A stretch of 64,000 nt of DNA from Streptomyces sp. NRRL F-6492 (GTDB lineage: Bacteria > Actinomycetota > Actinomycetes > Streptomycetales > Streptomycetaceae), in assembly GCF_001280125.1 (NCBI RefSeq), contig NZ_LGEG01000213.1, positions 3,971 to 67,970 of the forward strand, given 5' to 3'. The position numbers were made by a program, and so were the translations under genes. Shown piece by piece: positions 32,069 through 41,043 of the stretch (the first letter of the stretch is position 1; each line of letters starts with the position of its first letter). The notes below the pieces were generated by a model. The model had not been told where the DNA came from. It made no database searches and was given only the letters and a program-made list of their open reading frames with translations.

Positions 32069-33565
32069 TCAGAGGTGGGGGACGGGGGTTGCGGTGGAGA
32101 GACGGCGCGGCACCCCGAGGGCGTCGAGCCGGGTCCTGTGGTGGCGCAGGCGCTCCTGGAAGCCGGTCCAGTCGTGGCGGCCGGTCCAGACGACCTCCGC
32201 GAGGGCGCAGAGCCGGGGGAAGGTGAGGTACTCGGCGTGCGCGGCGGTGGGGACGTACTCGGTCCACAGCTGGACCTGGGAGCCGAGGACCCGGGCGGCC
32301 TCCTCGGGGCTCCAGTCGGCCGGGGCCGGGTCGTTGCCGTGGACGGTCCGCAGGTCGACGACCTCGCCGGCCTGGCCGGGCGGCTCGGCGGGGCTGGCGG
32401 ACTGGGGGTAGTCGAGGTAGGTGGTGCGGTGGGGCGCCATGACGACCTGGTGGCCGCGGCGGACGGCGGTGCGGCCGTGGTCGGAGTCGCGCCAGGGCAT
32501 GACGGTGAAGTACGGGGGCAGGTCGGCGCCGTTCTCGGTCCAGCTGAGCGGCCGGCGGCCGGCCCGCAGGAGGTGGCTCCCGACCTGCTCCATGAACCAG
32601 CCGTGCAGGGCGTCGGGTCCGGGGAGGCCCTCCTCGGCGACCCGCCGGAGCGCGTCCGGGGAGGTGTGCCACTCGGTGGTGGGGCACTCCTCGCCGCCGA
32701 TGTGGACGTACGGGGAGGGGAAGACGTCCATCACCTCGTCCAGGACCGTGCGGCAGAAGTCCAGGGCCGTGTCGTGGACGCCGAGGATGGTGTCGCACAC
32801 GCCCCACCGGTCCCACACGTCGTAGCTGCGGCCCGGGGTGTTGCCGAGCTCGGGGTGGGCGGCGAGGGCGGCGCGGACGTGGCCGGGCATCTCGATCTCG
32901 GGCACGACGGTGATGCCGCGCTCCGCCGCGTACGCGACCAGACCGGTGAGTTCGGCGCGGGTGTAGGCGCCGCCGTGGGGCGCTCCGCCGATCTCGGTGA
33001 GGCGGGGCAGGGCGGCGACCGGCATGCGCCAGCCCTGGTCGTCGGTGAGGTGGAGGTGGAGGACGTTGAGCTTGTGGAGGGCGAGGAGGTCGACGTACCG
33101 GCGCAGGTAGGAGACGGGGCGGAAGCGGCGGGCGACGTCGAGCATGGAGCCGCGCCAGGGGAAGCGGGGGGTGTCGGTGATCTGCACGCAGGGCACGGTC
33201 CACGCGACGCCGCCGACGGGTTCTCCGGCGAGCGCTTCGACGGGCAGGAGCTGGCGGAGCGTCTGGACGCCGGCGAGGAGGCCCTGGGGGCGGGCGGCCC
33301 GGAGCAGGACGCCCTCGGCGCCGACGGTGAGGCCGTAGCCCTCCTCGCCGAGGCCGGTGAGGGCGGGGTCGAGGGCCAGGACGACGGCGCCGTCCGGGCG
33401 GGCGGGCAGCGGCAGGCCGGTGGCCGGGCCGAGCAGGGTGCGCAGCAGCCGGGCGGCGCCCTCGGCGCCGGGGGTGACCCTGAGCGCGGTCGCGGCGTCG
33501 AAGGTGAAGCGGCCGGGCAGCGGCGAGAGGTGGGTGGGTTCGGGGACGAGACGGGGCGGGGGCAT
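32069..33565 (-). CDS. Beta-N-acetylhexosaminidase, GH20
   Basis: A 498-residue enzyme with an N-terminal GH20b-like alpha/beta domain (~1-130) and the catalytic barrel (~135-470): RGSMLDVARRFRPVSYLRRYVDLLALHKLN, HLHLTDDQGWR and VVPEIEMPGHVRAALAA. The active site reads HIGGEECP, so Glu292-Glu293 replaces the usual Asp-Glu pair; Glu293 is the acid/base and residue 292 normally orients the substrate N-acetyl group. No signal peptide, so it is probably cytoplasmic and cleaves imported chito-oligosaccharides or similar. It is 9 bp downstream of the second permease gene, in the operon with the ABC importer. Confidence 0.92.
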   Translation of the reverse strand: MPPPRLVPEPTHLSPLPGRFTFDAATALRVTPGAEGAARLLRTLLGPATGLPLPARPDGAVVLALDPALTGLGEEGYGLTVGAEGVLLRAARPQGLLAGVQTLRQLLPVEALAGEPVGGVAWTVPCVQITDTPRFPWRGSMLDVARRFRPVSYLRRYVDLLALHKLNVLHLHLTDDQGWRMPVAALPRLTEIGGAPHGGAYTRAELTGLVAYAAERGITVVPEIEMPGHVRAALAAHPELGNTPGRSYDVWDRWGVCDTILGVHDTALDFCRTVLDEVMDVFPSPYVHIGGEECPTTEWHTSPDALRRVAEEGLPGPDALHGWFMEQVGSHLLRAGRRPLSWTENGADLPPYFTVMPWRDSDHGRTAVRRGHQVVMAPHRTTYLDYPQSASPAEPPGQAGEVVDLRTVHGNDPAPADWSPEEAARVLGSQVQLWTEYVPTAAHAEYLTFPRLCALAEVVWTGRHDWTGFQERLRHHRTRLDALGVPRRLSTATPVPHL

Positions 33566-33574
33566 CGCGGTGCG

Positions 33575-34447
33575 TTATCCCTTCACGGCTCCGCCGGTCA
33601 TTCCGGCGGCGACCCGGCCCTGCAGGACCAGGAAGAGGACGAGGACGGGCAGGGCGAAGAGCGTGGAGGCGGCCATGGTGGCGCCCCAGTCGGTGCCGAA
33701 GACGTTGGAGAAGGAGGAGAGCCACACGGGCAGGGTGCGGTCGTCCTGGTTCTTGATGATGAGCATGTTGGCGAAGGCGAACTCGTTCCAGGCGGTGATG
33801 AATCCGAAGAGCGAGGTCGCGAGGAGGCCGGGGGCGAGCAGCGGGAGGGTCACCCGGCGGAAGGCGGCGGCCCGGGTGCAGCCGTCGACCTGCGCGGCCT
33901 CCTCCAGCTCGGCCGGGACGGCGGCCAGGAAGGAGCGGAGGGTGACGACGGTGAAGGGCAGGGTGATCATGAAGTAGATCAGGCTGAGGGTCACGAGCCG
34001 GTCGAGCAGGCCGGCGTCCCGGGCGATGACGTACATCGGGATCAGCAGCGCCTCCCAGGGGGCCATCTGGGCGATGAACACCATGAGGAGGAAGGCGCGT
34101 CGGCCGCGCCAGCGCATCCGGGCGACGGCGAAGGCGGCGGCGAGGGCCACGACCAGGGCGAGCAGGACGCAACCGGCGGTCACGAGGAGGCTGTTGCGCC
34201 AGAAGATCCAGAAGCCGTCCGCCGCGACGGCGTGTTCGAAGTGCTCCAGGGTGACGGAGACGGGCAGGAAGCCGGGGGTCTCGGACTGGATGTCGCGGGT
34301 GGGCCGGAAGGCGGTGAGGACCATCCAGTACACCGGGAAGACGGCCAGGAGGAAGACGATCACGGCGGCGGTGTTCAGGGGGAGCCGCCGCAGGGCGCGC
34401 GGGGCCGCCGGCCGGTGTCCCCCCGGAGCGGGGCGTGCGGGGGTCAC
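33575..34447 (-). CDS. Sugar ABC transporter permease (MalG type)
   Basis: A 290-residue inner-membrane protein with six predicted spans. The EAA loop is EEAAQVDGCTRAAAFRRVTLPLLAPG, which contacts the ATPase. It opens with a Pro/Arg-rich cytoplasmic tail. The GTG start overlaps the stop of the upstream permease by 4 bp (GTGA), so the two are translationally coupled. Together with the other permease and the lipoprotein it forms a CUT1-type importer; no ATPase gene is present, as is usual for Streptomyces systems energised by the shared MsiK ATPase. The likely cargo is an amino-sugar oligosaccharide, judged only from the adjacent GH20 gene. Confidence 0.9.
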   Translation of the reverse strand: MTPARPAPGGHRPAAPRALRRLPLNTAAVIVFLLAVFPVYWMVLTAFRPTRDIQSETPGFLPVSVTLEHFEHAVAADGFWIFWRNSLLVTAGCVLLALVVALAAAFAVARMRWRGRRAFLLMVFIAQMAPWEALLIPMYVIARDAGLLDRLVTLSLIYFMITLPFTVVTLRSFLAAVPAELEEAAQVDGCTRAAAFRRVTLPLLAPGLLATSLFGFITAWNEFAFANMLIIKNQDDRTLPVWLSSFSNVFGTDWGATMAASTLFALPVLVLFLVLQGRVAAGMTGGAVKG

Positions 34448-35343
34448 CGGTCGGCCTCCTGTCGGAGCAGCTGGCGGAAGTAGGCGATCAGGACGGTCAC
34501 GAGGATGAGGACGGTGAGGGTGGAGACGGCCGCCCCGAGGTCGTAGCGGTGCAGGGACTGCGCCACCCGGTAGGCGTAGACCGGCAGGGTGGTCGTCGCC
34601 TCGCCGGGGCCACCCTTGGTGACGGCCCAGATCTGGGCGAAGCAGCGGAAGACCCAGATGACTTCGAGGCAGAGGACCAGGCCGAAGACCGGCCGCAGGA
34701 TGGGCAGGGTGACCGAGCGGAAGATCCGTCCGGCGCCGGCCCCGTCGAGCCGGGCCGACTCGTACAGCTCGGCGGGGACGGTCAGGAGCGCCGAGTGCAG
34801 GGTGATGGCGACGAAGGGGACCGACTGCCAGACCACGAGCAGGACCAGGACGGTGAAGGCGGCGGGGCCGTCGGCCAGCCACGAGTAGCCCTCGAAGGAC
34901 TCGAACCCGAGCCGGACGAGCACCCAGTTGACCACGCCCAGGCGGGAGGCGAAGAGCCACTGGAAGACGGTCGTGGTGGCGATGACCGGGCTGGCCCAGG
35001 CGAGGACGAGGCCGCTGGTCACCAGGATCCGCATGAGCCGGCCGAGCCGCTGCATCATCAGGGCGACCAGGGTGCCGATCACCATGATCAGGACGACGTT
35101 GACCAGGGTCCACCAGAGGGTGCGCCGAACGACCTCCCAGAACACGGGGTCGGCCAGGACGGTCCGGTAGTTGTCGAGCCCCGTGAACCCGGCGCCGCCG
35201 CGGATGAGTTCCCCCATGCCGTACTCCTGGAAGGAGATCAGCAGGTTGCGGACGAGGGGGTAGCCGAGGAGGAGCGCTCCGCCGAGGACGGTCGGGGCGA
35301 CGAGGAGGTAGGGCCACAGGGCCGGCCCGCGGGGGCGTCTCAC
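34444..35343 (-). CDS. Sugar ABC transporter permease (MalF type)
   Basis: A 299-residue membrane protein with six spans, beginning LWPYLLVAPTVLGGALLLGYP as in CUT1 MalF-type permeases. The EAA motif is ELYESARLDGAGAGRIFRSVTLPILRP. The GTG start overlaps the stop of the binding-protein gene (GTGA), giving a tightly coupled order: binding protein, permease, permease, hexosaminidase, GH16. Confidence 0.9.
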   Translation of the reverse strand: MRRPRGPALWPYLLVAPTVLGGALLLGYPLVRNLLISFQEYGMGELIRGGAGFTGLDNYRTVLADPVFWEVVRRTLWWTLVNVVLIMVIGTLVALMMQRLGRLMRILVTSGLVLAWASPVIATTTVFQWLFASRLGVVNWVLVRLGFESFEGYSWLADGPAAFTVLVLLVVWQSVPFVAITLHSALLTVPAELYESARLDGAGAGRIFRSVTLPILRPVFGLVLCLEVIWVFRCFAQIWAVTKGGPGEATTTLPVYAYRVAQSLHRYDLGAAVSTLTVLILVTVLIAYFRQLLRQEADR

Positions 35344-36596
35344 GGGCCGAGGGTCCTCGTGATGCTCTCGGACGCGGTGCGCGCCGCGGCGGCGGGGTCG
35401 GTGCCGGTGAGGACGGCGGTCATGTACTGCTTGATCGGGTTGGTGGCCTCGACGGCCGCCCACTGCGGGGAGTTGGGGGTCGCCCGGCCCTGTGCGGAGC
35501 CGGCGGCCATGACGGCCGTGCCCTCGTCGTCCTGGACGACCCGGGCGAGGGAGGTGCGGTTGGGGACGTAGCTCATCGTCCTGGCCATGTCCGTCTGCCA
35601 CTTCTCGCCCGCCAGCGCCTTGACCACCCGGTAGGCGGCGTCGGGGTGGGTGGAGGCCTCGGGGACGATGAAGTCGGAGCCGCCGGTGAAGACCGCGCCG
35701 GGCTTGCCGGCCGTGCGGCCGGGGATGGGGAAGAAGGCCAGCTTGCCCTTGAGGGCGGGGTTGATCTCCTCGACGATCTTCGCGCCGCCGGGGACGGCGA
35801 CGATCTGGGCGACGTCGCCCTTGGCGAAGACCTCGGCCTGCGGGGGCTTGGACTCGTCGGCGTCCTTGGGTCCCTTGCCGAGGGCCTGGAGCTTCCGGTA
35901 GAAGTCCATGCCGGCGAGGGCCTGCGGGGTGTCGAGCGCGCCCTTCCACTTGTCGCCGTCCCGGACGGCGAGGTCGCCGCCGGCCTCCCAGACGAAGCCG
36001 GAGAGGGTGTACCAGTTCTGGCCGGGGAGGTAGATGCCCTGGGTCCCGCCCTTGTTGAGCTTCGCGGTGGCGGCGAGCCATTCGTCCTGGGTCTTCGGCG
36101 GGGTGACGCCGGCCGCGGCGAAGAGGTCCTTGTGGTAGATCACGACGCGGCTGGCCCCGTACCAGGGGACGCCGTACTGCTTGCCGTCGATCTTCCCGGG
36201 CTCGGCGAGTCCGGGCAGCCAGTCGGCGCCGCCCAGTTCGGCGACCTTGTCGCTGAGGTCGCGCACACCGCCGCTGGCGGCGTACTGGGCGACCTGGGTG
36301 TTGCCGACCTCGATGACGTCGGGGGCGTCCTTGCTGGCGAGGGCGGCCGTGACCTTCTCGCCGATGCCGTCCCACTCCTGGATCTGGATGTCGAGGTCGA
36401 TGTCCTCGTGCTCCGCCTCGAAGCCGGCGCGGAAGCGGTCGAGGAAGGCATCGGTGACGCTGTCCTTCATGATCCAGACGGTGACCTTCTCCGGCCCTCC
36501 GACGGCCTTCGGGTCGTCCGAGCCGCTACAGGCCGTGGCGGCGAGCGCGACGGCCACCGCGAGGGCGGTGGTTCTGCTGAGGGGACGGATCTTCAC
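35340..36596 (-). CDS. Sugar ABC transporter substrate-binding lipoprotein
   Basis: A 418-residue extracellular binding protein. The lipobox LAATACSG sits near residue 22 after a hydrophobic signal, followed by a CUT1-type fold (KVTVWIMKDSVTDAFLDRFRAGFEAEHEDI, DVIEVGNTQVAQYAASGG and FTGGSDFIVPEASTHPDAAYRVVKAL). The start is set at the second of two in-frame GTG codons because GCGAGG lies 5-6 bp before it and the first GTG is inside that Shine-Dalgarno sequence. The gene order resembles the das (chitobiose uptake) loci of streptomycetes, but orthology to DasA is not claimed. A perfect 16-bp palindrome 19 bp upstream of the start should govern expression. Confidence 0.88.
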   Translation of the reverse strand: MKIRPLSRTTALAVAVALAATACSGSDDPKAVGGPEKVTVWIMKDSVTDAFLDRFRAGFEAEHEDIDLDIQIQEWDGIGEKVTAALASKDAPDVIEVGNTQVAQYAASGGVRDLSDKVAELGGADWLPGLAEPGKIDGKQYGVPWYGASRVVIYHKDLFAAAGVTPPKTQDEWLAATAKLNKGGTQGIYLPGQNWYTLSGFVWEAGGDLAVRDGDKWKGALDTPQALAGMDFYRKLQALGKGPKDADESKPPQAEVFAKGDVAQIVAVPGGAKIVEEINPALKGKLAFFPIPGRTAGKPGAVFTGGSDFIVPEASTHPDAAYRVVKALAGEKWQTDMARTMSYVPNRTSLARVVQDDEGTAVMAAGSAQGRATPNSPQWAAVEATNPIKQYMTAVLTGTDPAAAARTASESITRTLGP

Positions 36597-36614
36597 GGGC
36601 ACCTCGCTGCGTGG

Positions 36615-36630
36615 TTGACCAATTGGTCAA
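36615..36630. promoter_or_regulatory. Perfect 16-bp palindromic operator (GntR/HutC type)
   Basis: TTGACCAATTGGTCAA is fully symmetrical. Further half-sites lie in the same divergent region: TGGTCA (36632-36637), GGTCAA (36715-36720) and GTTGACCA (36748-36755). The arrangement suggests cooperative binding by the adjacent GntR proteins controlling both directions. Confidence 0.75.
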
Positions 36631-36841
36631 GTGGTCAGGTGTGTGAGCAGAAGGTGGCACGGACCGTTCTGGCCGTCAATCCCCCGGAAAACATGTGCCG
36701 TTCACTCGACGACAGGTCAACTCGTCGGGTTACCATCGGTCTTACCAGTTGACCAGTCAGGATCAGTGGATCAGCCGGAGTCAGCGGATCAGCCGGGGTC
36801 GGTCGAGCGGTCAGGGAGAACGGCGTGTCAGGGAGAGCGGC

Positions 36842-37609
36842 ATGAAGGACGGCTCCTCCAGCGGAGTGCTGAAGCGGGAGCGGGTGCGGGAGCACCTCCT
36901 CGGCCTGATCGAGGCGGGCGGACCGGGCGATCCCATCCCGTCGGAGCGCACCCTCTGCGCCGCCCTCGGCGTCTCACGGCCCACCCTGCGCGCGGCCGTC
37001 GACGAGCTCGTCGCCACGGGCGCGCTCGTACGGGAGCACGGCCGCGGCATGTTCGTCGCCCCCGCCAAGATCGTGCAGCAACTCGCCCCGGACGAGGCGG
37101 CCTTCGCGGTCCCCCGGGCGTCGGGCACCTGGTCCAGCACCGTCCTGGAGTCCGCCACGATCCGGGCCGGCGCCCGCATCGGCCGCCGCCTCCGCCTCTC
37201 CCCCGCCGCCGAGCTGCTCTACGTCGCCCGGCTCCGGCTCGTCGACGGCTCGCCCATGGCCATCGAGCACCTGCACATCCCGGCGGACCTCGTCGGCGCC
37301 GCGCTCACCCCGGAGGAGCTGGAGGCGGGCGACCTCTACGACCACCTGCGGGAGCACCACCGGGTCCGGGTCAAGGAGGCGACCCAGTCGATCGAGCCGA
37401 CCGTCGTCAGCGAGGACGAGGCCGCGCTCCTGGACGTCCCCGTCCTCTCCCCCGCGCTCCTGATCGAGCGCCTCACCCTCGACACGGCCGGTCGGCCCGT
37501 CGAGTACGTCCACTCGGTCTACCGGGGCGACCGCTACCGCATCGTCTCCCGCCTCGACTTCACCCGCGACGGCGTCGTGACCTCCTCCACCGAGGGGGAT
37601 GCATACTGA
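36842..37609 (+). CDS. GntR-family regulator, HutC subfamily (copy 1)
   Basis: A 255-residue repressor: an N-terminal winged helix (RERVREHLLGLI, IPSERTLCAALGVSRPTLRAAVDELVATGALVREHGRGMFVAP) and a C-terminal UTRA ligand-binding domain (ARIGRRLRLSPAAELLYVARLRLVDGSPMAIEHLHIP; VEYVHSVYRGDRYRIV), as in DasR/NagR-type amino-sugar sensors. ATG follows GGGAG. Divergent from the sugar-uptake operon, so it is the expected local repressor, probably relieved by a phosphorylated sugar. It is highly similar to the next gene, a clear tandem duplication. Confidence 0.9.
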   Translation: MKDGSSSGVLKRERVREHLLGLIEAGGPGDPIPSERTLCAALGVSRPTLRAAVDELVATGALVREHGRGMFVAPAKIVQQLAPDEAAFAVPRASGTWSSTVLESATIRAGARIGRRLRLSPAAELLYVARLRLVDGSPMAIEHLHIPADLVGAALTPEELEAGDLYDHLREHHRVRVKEATQSIEPTVVSEDEAALLDVPVLSPALLIERLTLDTAGRPVEYVHSVYRGDRYRIVSRLDFTRDGVVTSSTEGDAY

Positions 37610-37643
37610 CCCGCGACGGACGGCACGGCGGGGAGGGGCGGGC

Positions 37644-38408
37644 GTGGAGCTCAAGCGGGAACGGGTACGGGAGCACCTGCTGACCGTGATCGACGGCCGC
37701 CGCCCCGGCGACGCCATCCCCTCGGAGCGCACCCTCTGCGCCGCCCTGGGCGTCTCGCGGCCCACGCTCCGCGCGGCCGTCGACGAGCTGGTGGCGACGG
37801 GCCTGCTGGTGCGGGAGCACGGCCGGGGGATGTTCGTCGCGCCCGACAAGGTCACCCAGGAGCTGGTCGCCGAGGACCGGACGGCGGGCGCGCCCCGGAG
37901 CCGGGGCGACTGGACGAGCACGGTGCTCGACCTGCGCACGGTACGGGCCGGGGCCCGGATCGGCCGGAGGCTCGCGGTCTCCCCGGCGGCGGAGCTGGTG
38001 CACGTGACCCGCCTCCGGCACGTCGACGGCGCCCCGATCGCCCTGGAGCACCTGTACGTCCCCGCCGACCTGGTCCCCGGCCTCACGGCCGCCGACATGG
38101 AGGGCGGGTTCTACGCCCATCTGCGCGAGCGGCGCGGCATCCGCACGGCCCACGCGGTCCAGTCCATCGAGCCGACCGTCCTGAGCGAGGAGGAGGCCGC
38201 CCTCCTCGACGTCCCGGTCCTCTCCCCCGCCCTGCTCTTCGACCGGACCACCTCGGACACGACCGGCCGCCCCGTCGAGTACGTCCGCTCCCTCTACCGG
38301 GGCGACCGCTACCGCATCGTCTCCCGCCTGGCCCTGGACACCCGCCTGCCCGACCCTCCGGCGCCGGGGGCGGGGCGGACGGGGGCGTGGTGGGGGACGG
38401 TGGAGTGA
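37644..38408 (+). CDS. GntR-family regulator, HutC subfamily (copy 2)
   Basis: A 254-residue paralog of the preceding regulator with the same two domains (winged helix with SERTLCAALGVSRPTLRAAV; UTRA domain ending PVEYVRSLYRGDRYRIVSRL). GTG is preferred because GGGGAGGGG lies 5-6 bp upstream and alignment with copy 1 starts there; an upstream ATG overlapping the copy-1 stop is an alternative. Differences concentrate in the effector-domain half, so the two may respond to different sugars while sharing DNA sites. Co-transcribed with copy 1. Confidence 0.9.
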   Translation: MELKRERVREHLLTVIDGRRPGDAIPSERTLCAALGVSRPTLRAAVDELVATGLLVREHGRGMFVAPDKVTQELVAEDRTAGAPRSRGDWTSTVLDLRTVRAGARIGRRLAVSPAAELVHVTRLRHVDGAPIALEHLYVPADLVPGLTAADMEGGFYAHLRERRGIRTAHAVQSIEPTVLSEEEAALLDVPVLSPALLFDRTTSDTTGRPVEYVRSLYRGDRYRIVSRLALDTRLPDPPAPGAGRTGAWWGTVE

Positions 38409-38493
38409 CCGGCGCGAACCGGGCCCCCGGTCGCGGCCGGCCCCGCCGGAGGCGCTCGGCGGCCGTGACCGTCGAGCGCCTAGAGTCACGTCC

Positions 38494-39516
38494 ATGACGA
38501 GGACCACACCCCCGCGTCCCCTCGACGTCGAGGCGCTCTTCCCGGAACTGGCCGCCTTCCGGGGGACGACGACCCGGCTCCACCCGCGGCCGGGCACCCC
38601 GGACCCCTCGGTCAGCTCGGTGGGCGGTCCCCTGCTGTGGCCCGCGGACGAGCCGTGGCCGGTGTGCGACGAGGCGCACGGCCGCGGGCGCGGGCGGCGC
38701 CCGGCCGACATCCGCCGCCACCGGCGGGTCCTGGACGCCGCGTGGGCCCGCGACCCGGCTTCCGGCCCGACGGACGAGGAACGCGAACTCCTGGACGAGC
38801 TGGGCCGGAGGCACCGGATCCCCGGGGCGTCCGAGACCGATCCGCTGCCGCTGATCGGCCTGGCGCAGTTGTACCGGCGGGACGTCCCCGACCTGCCGGC
38901 GGGGCCGCGCGACTGCGATCTGCTCCAGGTCTTCTGGTGCCCCTTCGACGCGCACGGCCCGAGCCGCCACGGCCTGGGGCTGCACCTGCGCTGGCGGCGG
39001 TCGTGGGAGGTCGGCGAGGTCCTGACCGCGCCGCCGCAGCCCCTGGTCGTCGGGTCCGAGGGCTTCGTGCCCGAGCCCTGCGTACTGCACCCGGAGCAGG
39101 TGGTCACGTATCCGTTCGCGGGCCTTCTGCCCGAGGACCTGTGCGCCCGGATCGACGCCTGGGACGAAGCCCGCGAAGAGGAGGCGGAGGACGACGGCGC
39201 GGAGGCCCCGCCCGGCTACCAGTACGACCTGTCCGTCCCGCCCGGCTGGCGCGCGGGCGGCTTCGCCTCCTGGCACGCGACCGACCCGTATCCCGTGGAC
39301 TGCGCGGCCTGCGCGACGCCGATGCGCCTGCTGCTGACCGTCGACAGCTCGGAGTGGGACGGCGGCAGCGGCAGCTGGAGGCCGCTGGAGGACGAGGACC
39401 GTCCCCCGCACGGTGACGCCACTCCCACCCGGGTGACCGTGGGCCGCTGGGGCGAGCTCAACGTGTTCGCCTGCCCCGGGGACCCCGGCCACCCGCACCG
39501 CTGGAGCATCCAGTAG
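38494..39516 (+). CDS. DUF1963 (YwqG-like) domain protein
   Basis: A 340-residue soluble protein. SSVGGPLLWPADEPWPVC is the N-terminal signature of the DUF1963/YwqG family; PLPLIGLAQLYRRDVPDLP and DLLQVFWCPFDAH continue it, and the end (RWGELNVFACPGDPGHPHRWSIQ) is typical. CAACATPM near the C-terminus is a possible metal-binding pair. Biochemical function of the family is not established. The ATG has no clear Shine-Dalgarno sequence. It stands alone between the GntR pair and the terpene synthase. Confidence 0.8.
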   Translation: MTRTTPPRPLDVEALFPELAAFRGTTTRLHPRPGTPDPSVSSVGGPLLWPADEPWPVCDEAHGRGRGRRPADIRRHRRVLDAAWARDPASGPTDEERELLDELGRRHRIPGASETDPLPLIGLAQLYRRDVPDLPAGPRDCDLLQVFWCPFDAHGPSRHGLGLHLRWRRSWEVGEVLTAPPQPLVVGSEGFVPEPCVLHPEQVVTYPFAGLLPEDLCARIDAWDEAREEEAEDDGAEAPPGYQYDLSVPPGWRAGGFASWHATDPYPVDCAACATPMRLLLTVDSSEWDGGSGSWRPLEDEDRPPHGDATPTRVTVGRWGELNVFACPGDPGHPHRWSIQ

Positions 39517-39964
39517 CCCTCCGCACGCGCCACGGCGCGTAGCCGAAAAGCGCTGGGCGCCGGCGGTCGCCGGGGGCTTCGCGGGTGCGCGTTCCCCGGC
39601 CTCGACGGCCCGGTGAGAGGTGGCGTCCGGTGCGGGCGGGAGGAGAGCGGTCGCCTCCGTGGATGCCACGTGAGGGGCGGTGGAGCGATCGTTTCCGCTC
39701 GCGGTTCATGGAATGTGCACGGGAAGGACCGTTCCGTTCCGGGAGGGAACCTGTTCTGATGGATGGTCAGCAACTGTTGGGTGATTGCCGGCCGTTCGCG
39801 GCGGGCAGGTTTGGAGAGTTGCGGGGCGGGCACTGTCCCGCCCCGCCGCCGGGGCGGTCGTCTTCACGCACGGGCGCGCGCGGCGCACCGCTTCCTTCAG
39901 GCAGGCCGCCCGCATGGTGGTCCGCACGCCGTGGCGGGCCGAGGAGAGAAGGAGGTCGGTCCCC
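39517..39964. other. Intergenic region before the terpene synthase
   Basis: 448 bp. No reading frame here has convincing coding character; the middle (~39,670-39,830) is less G+C-rich than its surroundings and likely holds the terpene synthase promoter. A 10-bp perfect hairpin (GCGGGGCGGG-CACTGT-CCCGCCCCGC, 39821-39846) lies 118 bp before the start and may be a leader structure or the end of an upstream transcript. Confidence 0.6.
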
Positions 39965-40996
39965 GTGACCGTGCGCACCGTCGAACTCCCGCGACTCTGG
40001 ATGCCCCACCCGCTGCGGGTGAACCCGTACCTGTCGAACCTGCACGAGGAGAGCGAGACCTGGGCGCGCGAGATGGGCATGCTGGAGGGGTACGGAGAGC
40101 TGCCCGGCCAGCGGCCCATATGGTCCCGGGCCAAGTTCCACGCCATGACCGTCGACCAGTTGACCGCCTGGACCCTCCCCGACGCCTCGCTGCCCGCCCT
40201 CCGGCTCAACCACCGGTTCAACATATGGGCGCTGGCCTGGGACGACCACTTCGCCTCCGCGTTCAAGCAGACCGGTGACCTGCCCGGCGCCCGGCTCTTC
40301 ACCACCCGGCTGCACGCCTTCCTGCGGCCCGAGCCCGACGCCCGGCTGCCGGAGCCGGTGAACGCCGTCGAGCGGGGCATCGCCGATCTGCAGCAGCACC
40401 TCTTCCCGCCGGGGCTGGCGCACTGGCGGCACGACTTCAACCGGGCCCTGGCGAGGTACGTGGACGCGGGGGTCGAGGAGCTGGCCAACAGCCGCAGCGG
40501 CCGCGTCCCCCACCTGATCGACTACGCCCCGTTCCGGCGGGAGAGCTTCGCCGCCCACACCGCCCCCTACTCCGTCGAGCTGGCGACCGGCGCGCGCGTA
40601 CCCGAGCAGATCCGGCACAGCCGGACCGTCCGCGCGCTCCTCGACGCCTTCATGGACTTCATGGGGCTCGCGAACGACATCGCCTCCTACGAGCGGGAGG
40701 TCCACGAGGAGAACGACGTCAACAACCTGGTCGTGGTCGTCGGGACGTCCCTCGGCATCGCCCTCCACGACGCCGTGCCCGCCGCCCTGAACCTGGTGAA
40801 CGCCCGGCTGCGGGACTTCGAGCACCTCAGGCAGAGCGAGGTGCCGCTGCTCGTGCGGCGCGCCGGGCTCGACCCGGACGAGCGGGCCGGGCTGGAGGCG
40901 TGGCTCCGGGGGGCCTGCGGGTTCCTCTCCGGGATCCACGCCTGGTACACCGGCGCGCCCCGCTACACCTCCTCGGACGTTTCGTTCCCGGAGTGA
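39965..40996 (+). CDS. Class I terpene synthase (sesquiterpene cyclase family)
   Basis: A 343-residue single-domain cyclase. The aspartate-rich motif is a variant, WDDHFASAF (Asp93-Asp94-His-Phe-Ala), and the NSE triad is intact as NDIASYERE (Asn237, Ser241, Glu245). An Arg-Tyr pair near the C-terminus (PRYTS) completes the usual pyrophosphate-sensing set. These bind a Mg2+ cluster and ionise farnesyl or geranyl diphosphate; the product cannot be predicted. The GTG start has AAGGAGG 9 bp upstream. It is convergent with a P450-ending conservon, whose P450 could oxidise the terpene, though shared regulation is not implied by the orientation. Confidence 0.92.
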   Translation: MTVRTVELPRLWMPHPLRVNPYLSNLHEESETWAREMGMLEGYGELPGQRPIWSRAKFHAMTVDQLTAWTLPDASLPALRLNHRFNIWALAWDDHFASAFKQTGDLPGARLFTTRLHAFLRPEPDARLPEPVNAVERGIADLQQHLFPPGLAHWRHDFNRALARYVDAGVEELANSRSGRVPHLIDYAPFRRESFAAHTAPYSVELATGARVPEQIRHSRTVRALLDAFMDFMGLANDIASYEREVHEENDVNNLVVVVGTSLGIALHDAVPAALNLVNARLRDFEHLRQSEVPLLVRRAGLDPDERAGLEAWLRGACGFLSGIHAWYTGAPRYTSSDVSFPE

Positions 40997-41027
40997 CGGC
41001 GGCGGGGGTACGCCCCCCGCCGCCGTC
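40995..41027. terminator. Bidirectional terminator, terpene synthase / conservon
   Basis: A 14-bp perfect stem (GACGGCGGCGGGGG and its complement) with a 5-nt loop. It begins within the terpene synthase stop codon and ends 17 bp from the P450 stop, so it can serve both convergent units. Confidence 0.85.
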
Positions 41028-41043
41028 ACCGGGGCGGGCGGGC

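Noticed and set aside
32069..38408. Naming the operon dasABCD with dasR
   Set aside because: The order resembles das loci, but the regulators differ clearly from the DasR sequence as I remember it and are duplicated, so orthology is not supported.
39585..39968. Possible 127-residue + strand gene before the terpene synthase
   Set aside because: Translation is Arg/Gly/Pro-rich without motifs, third-position bias is poor, and the terpene synthase start with a strong ribosome-binding site lies at its end.
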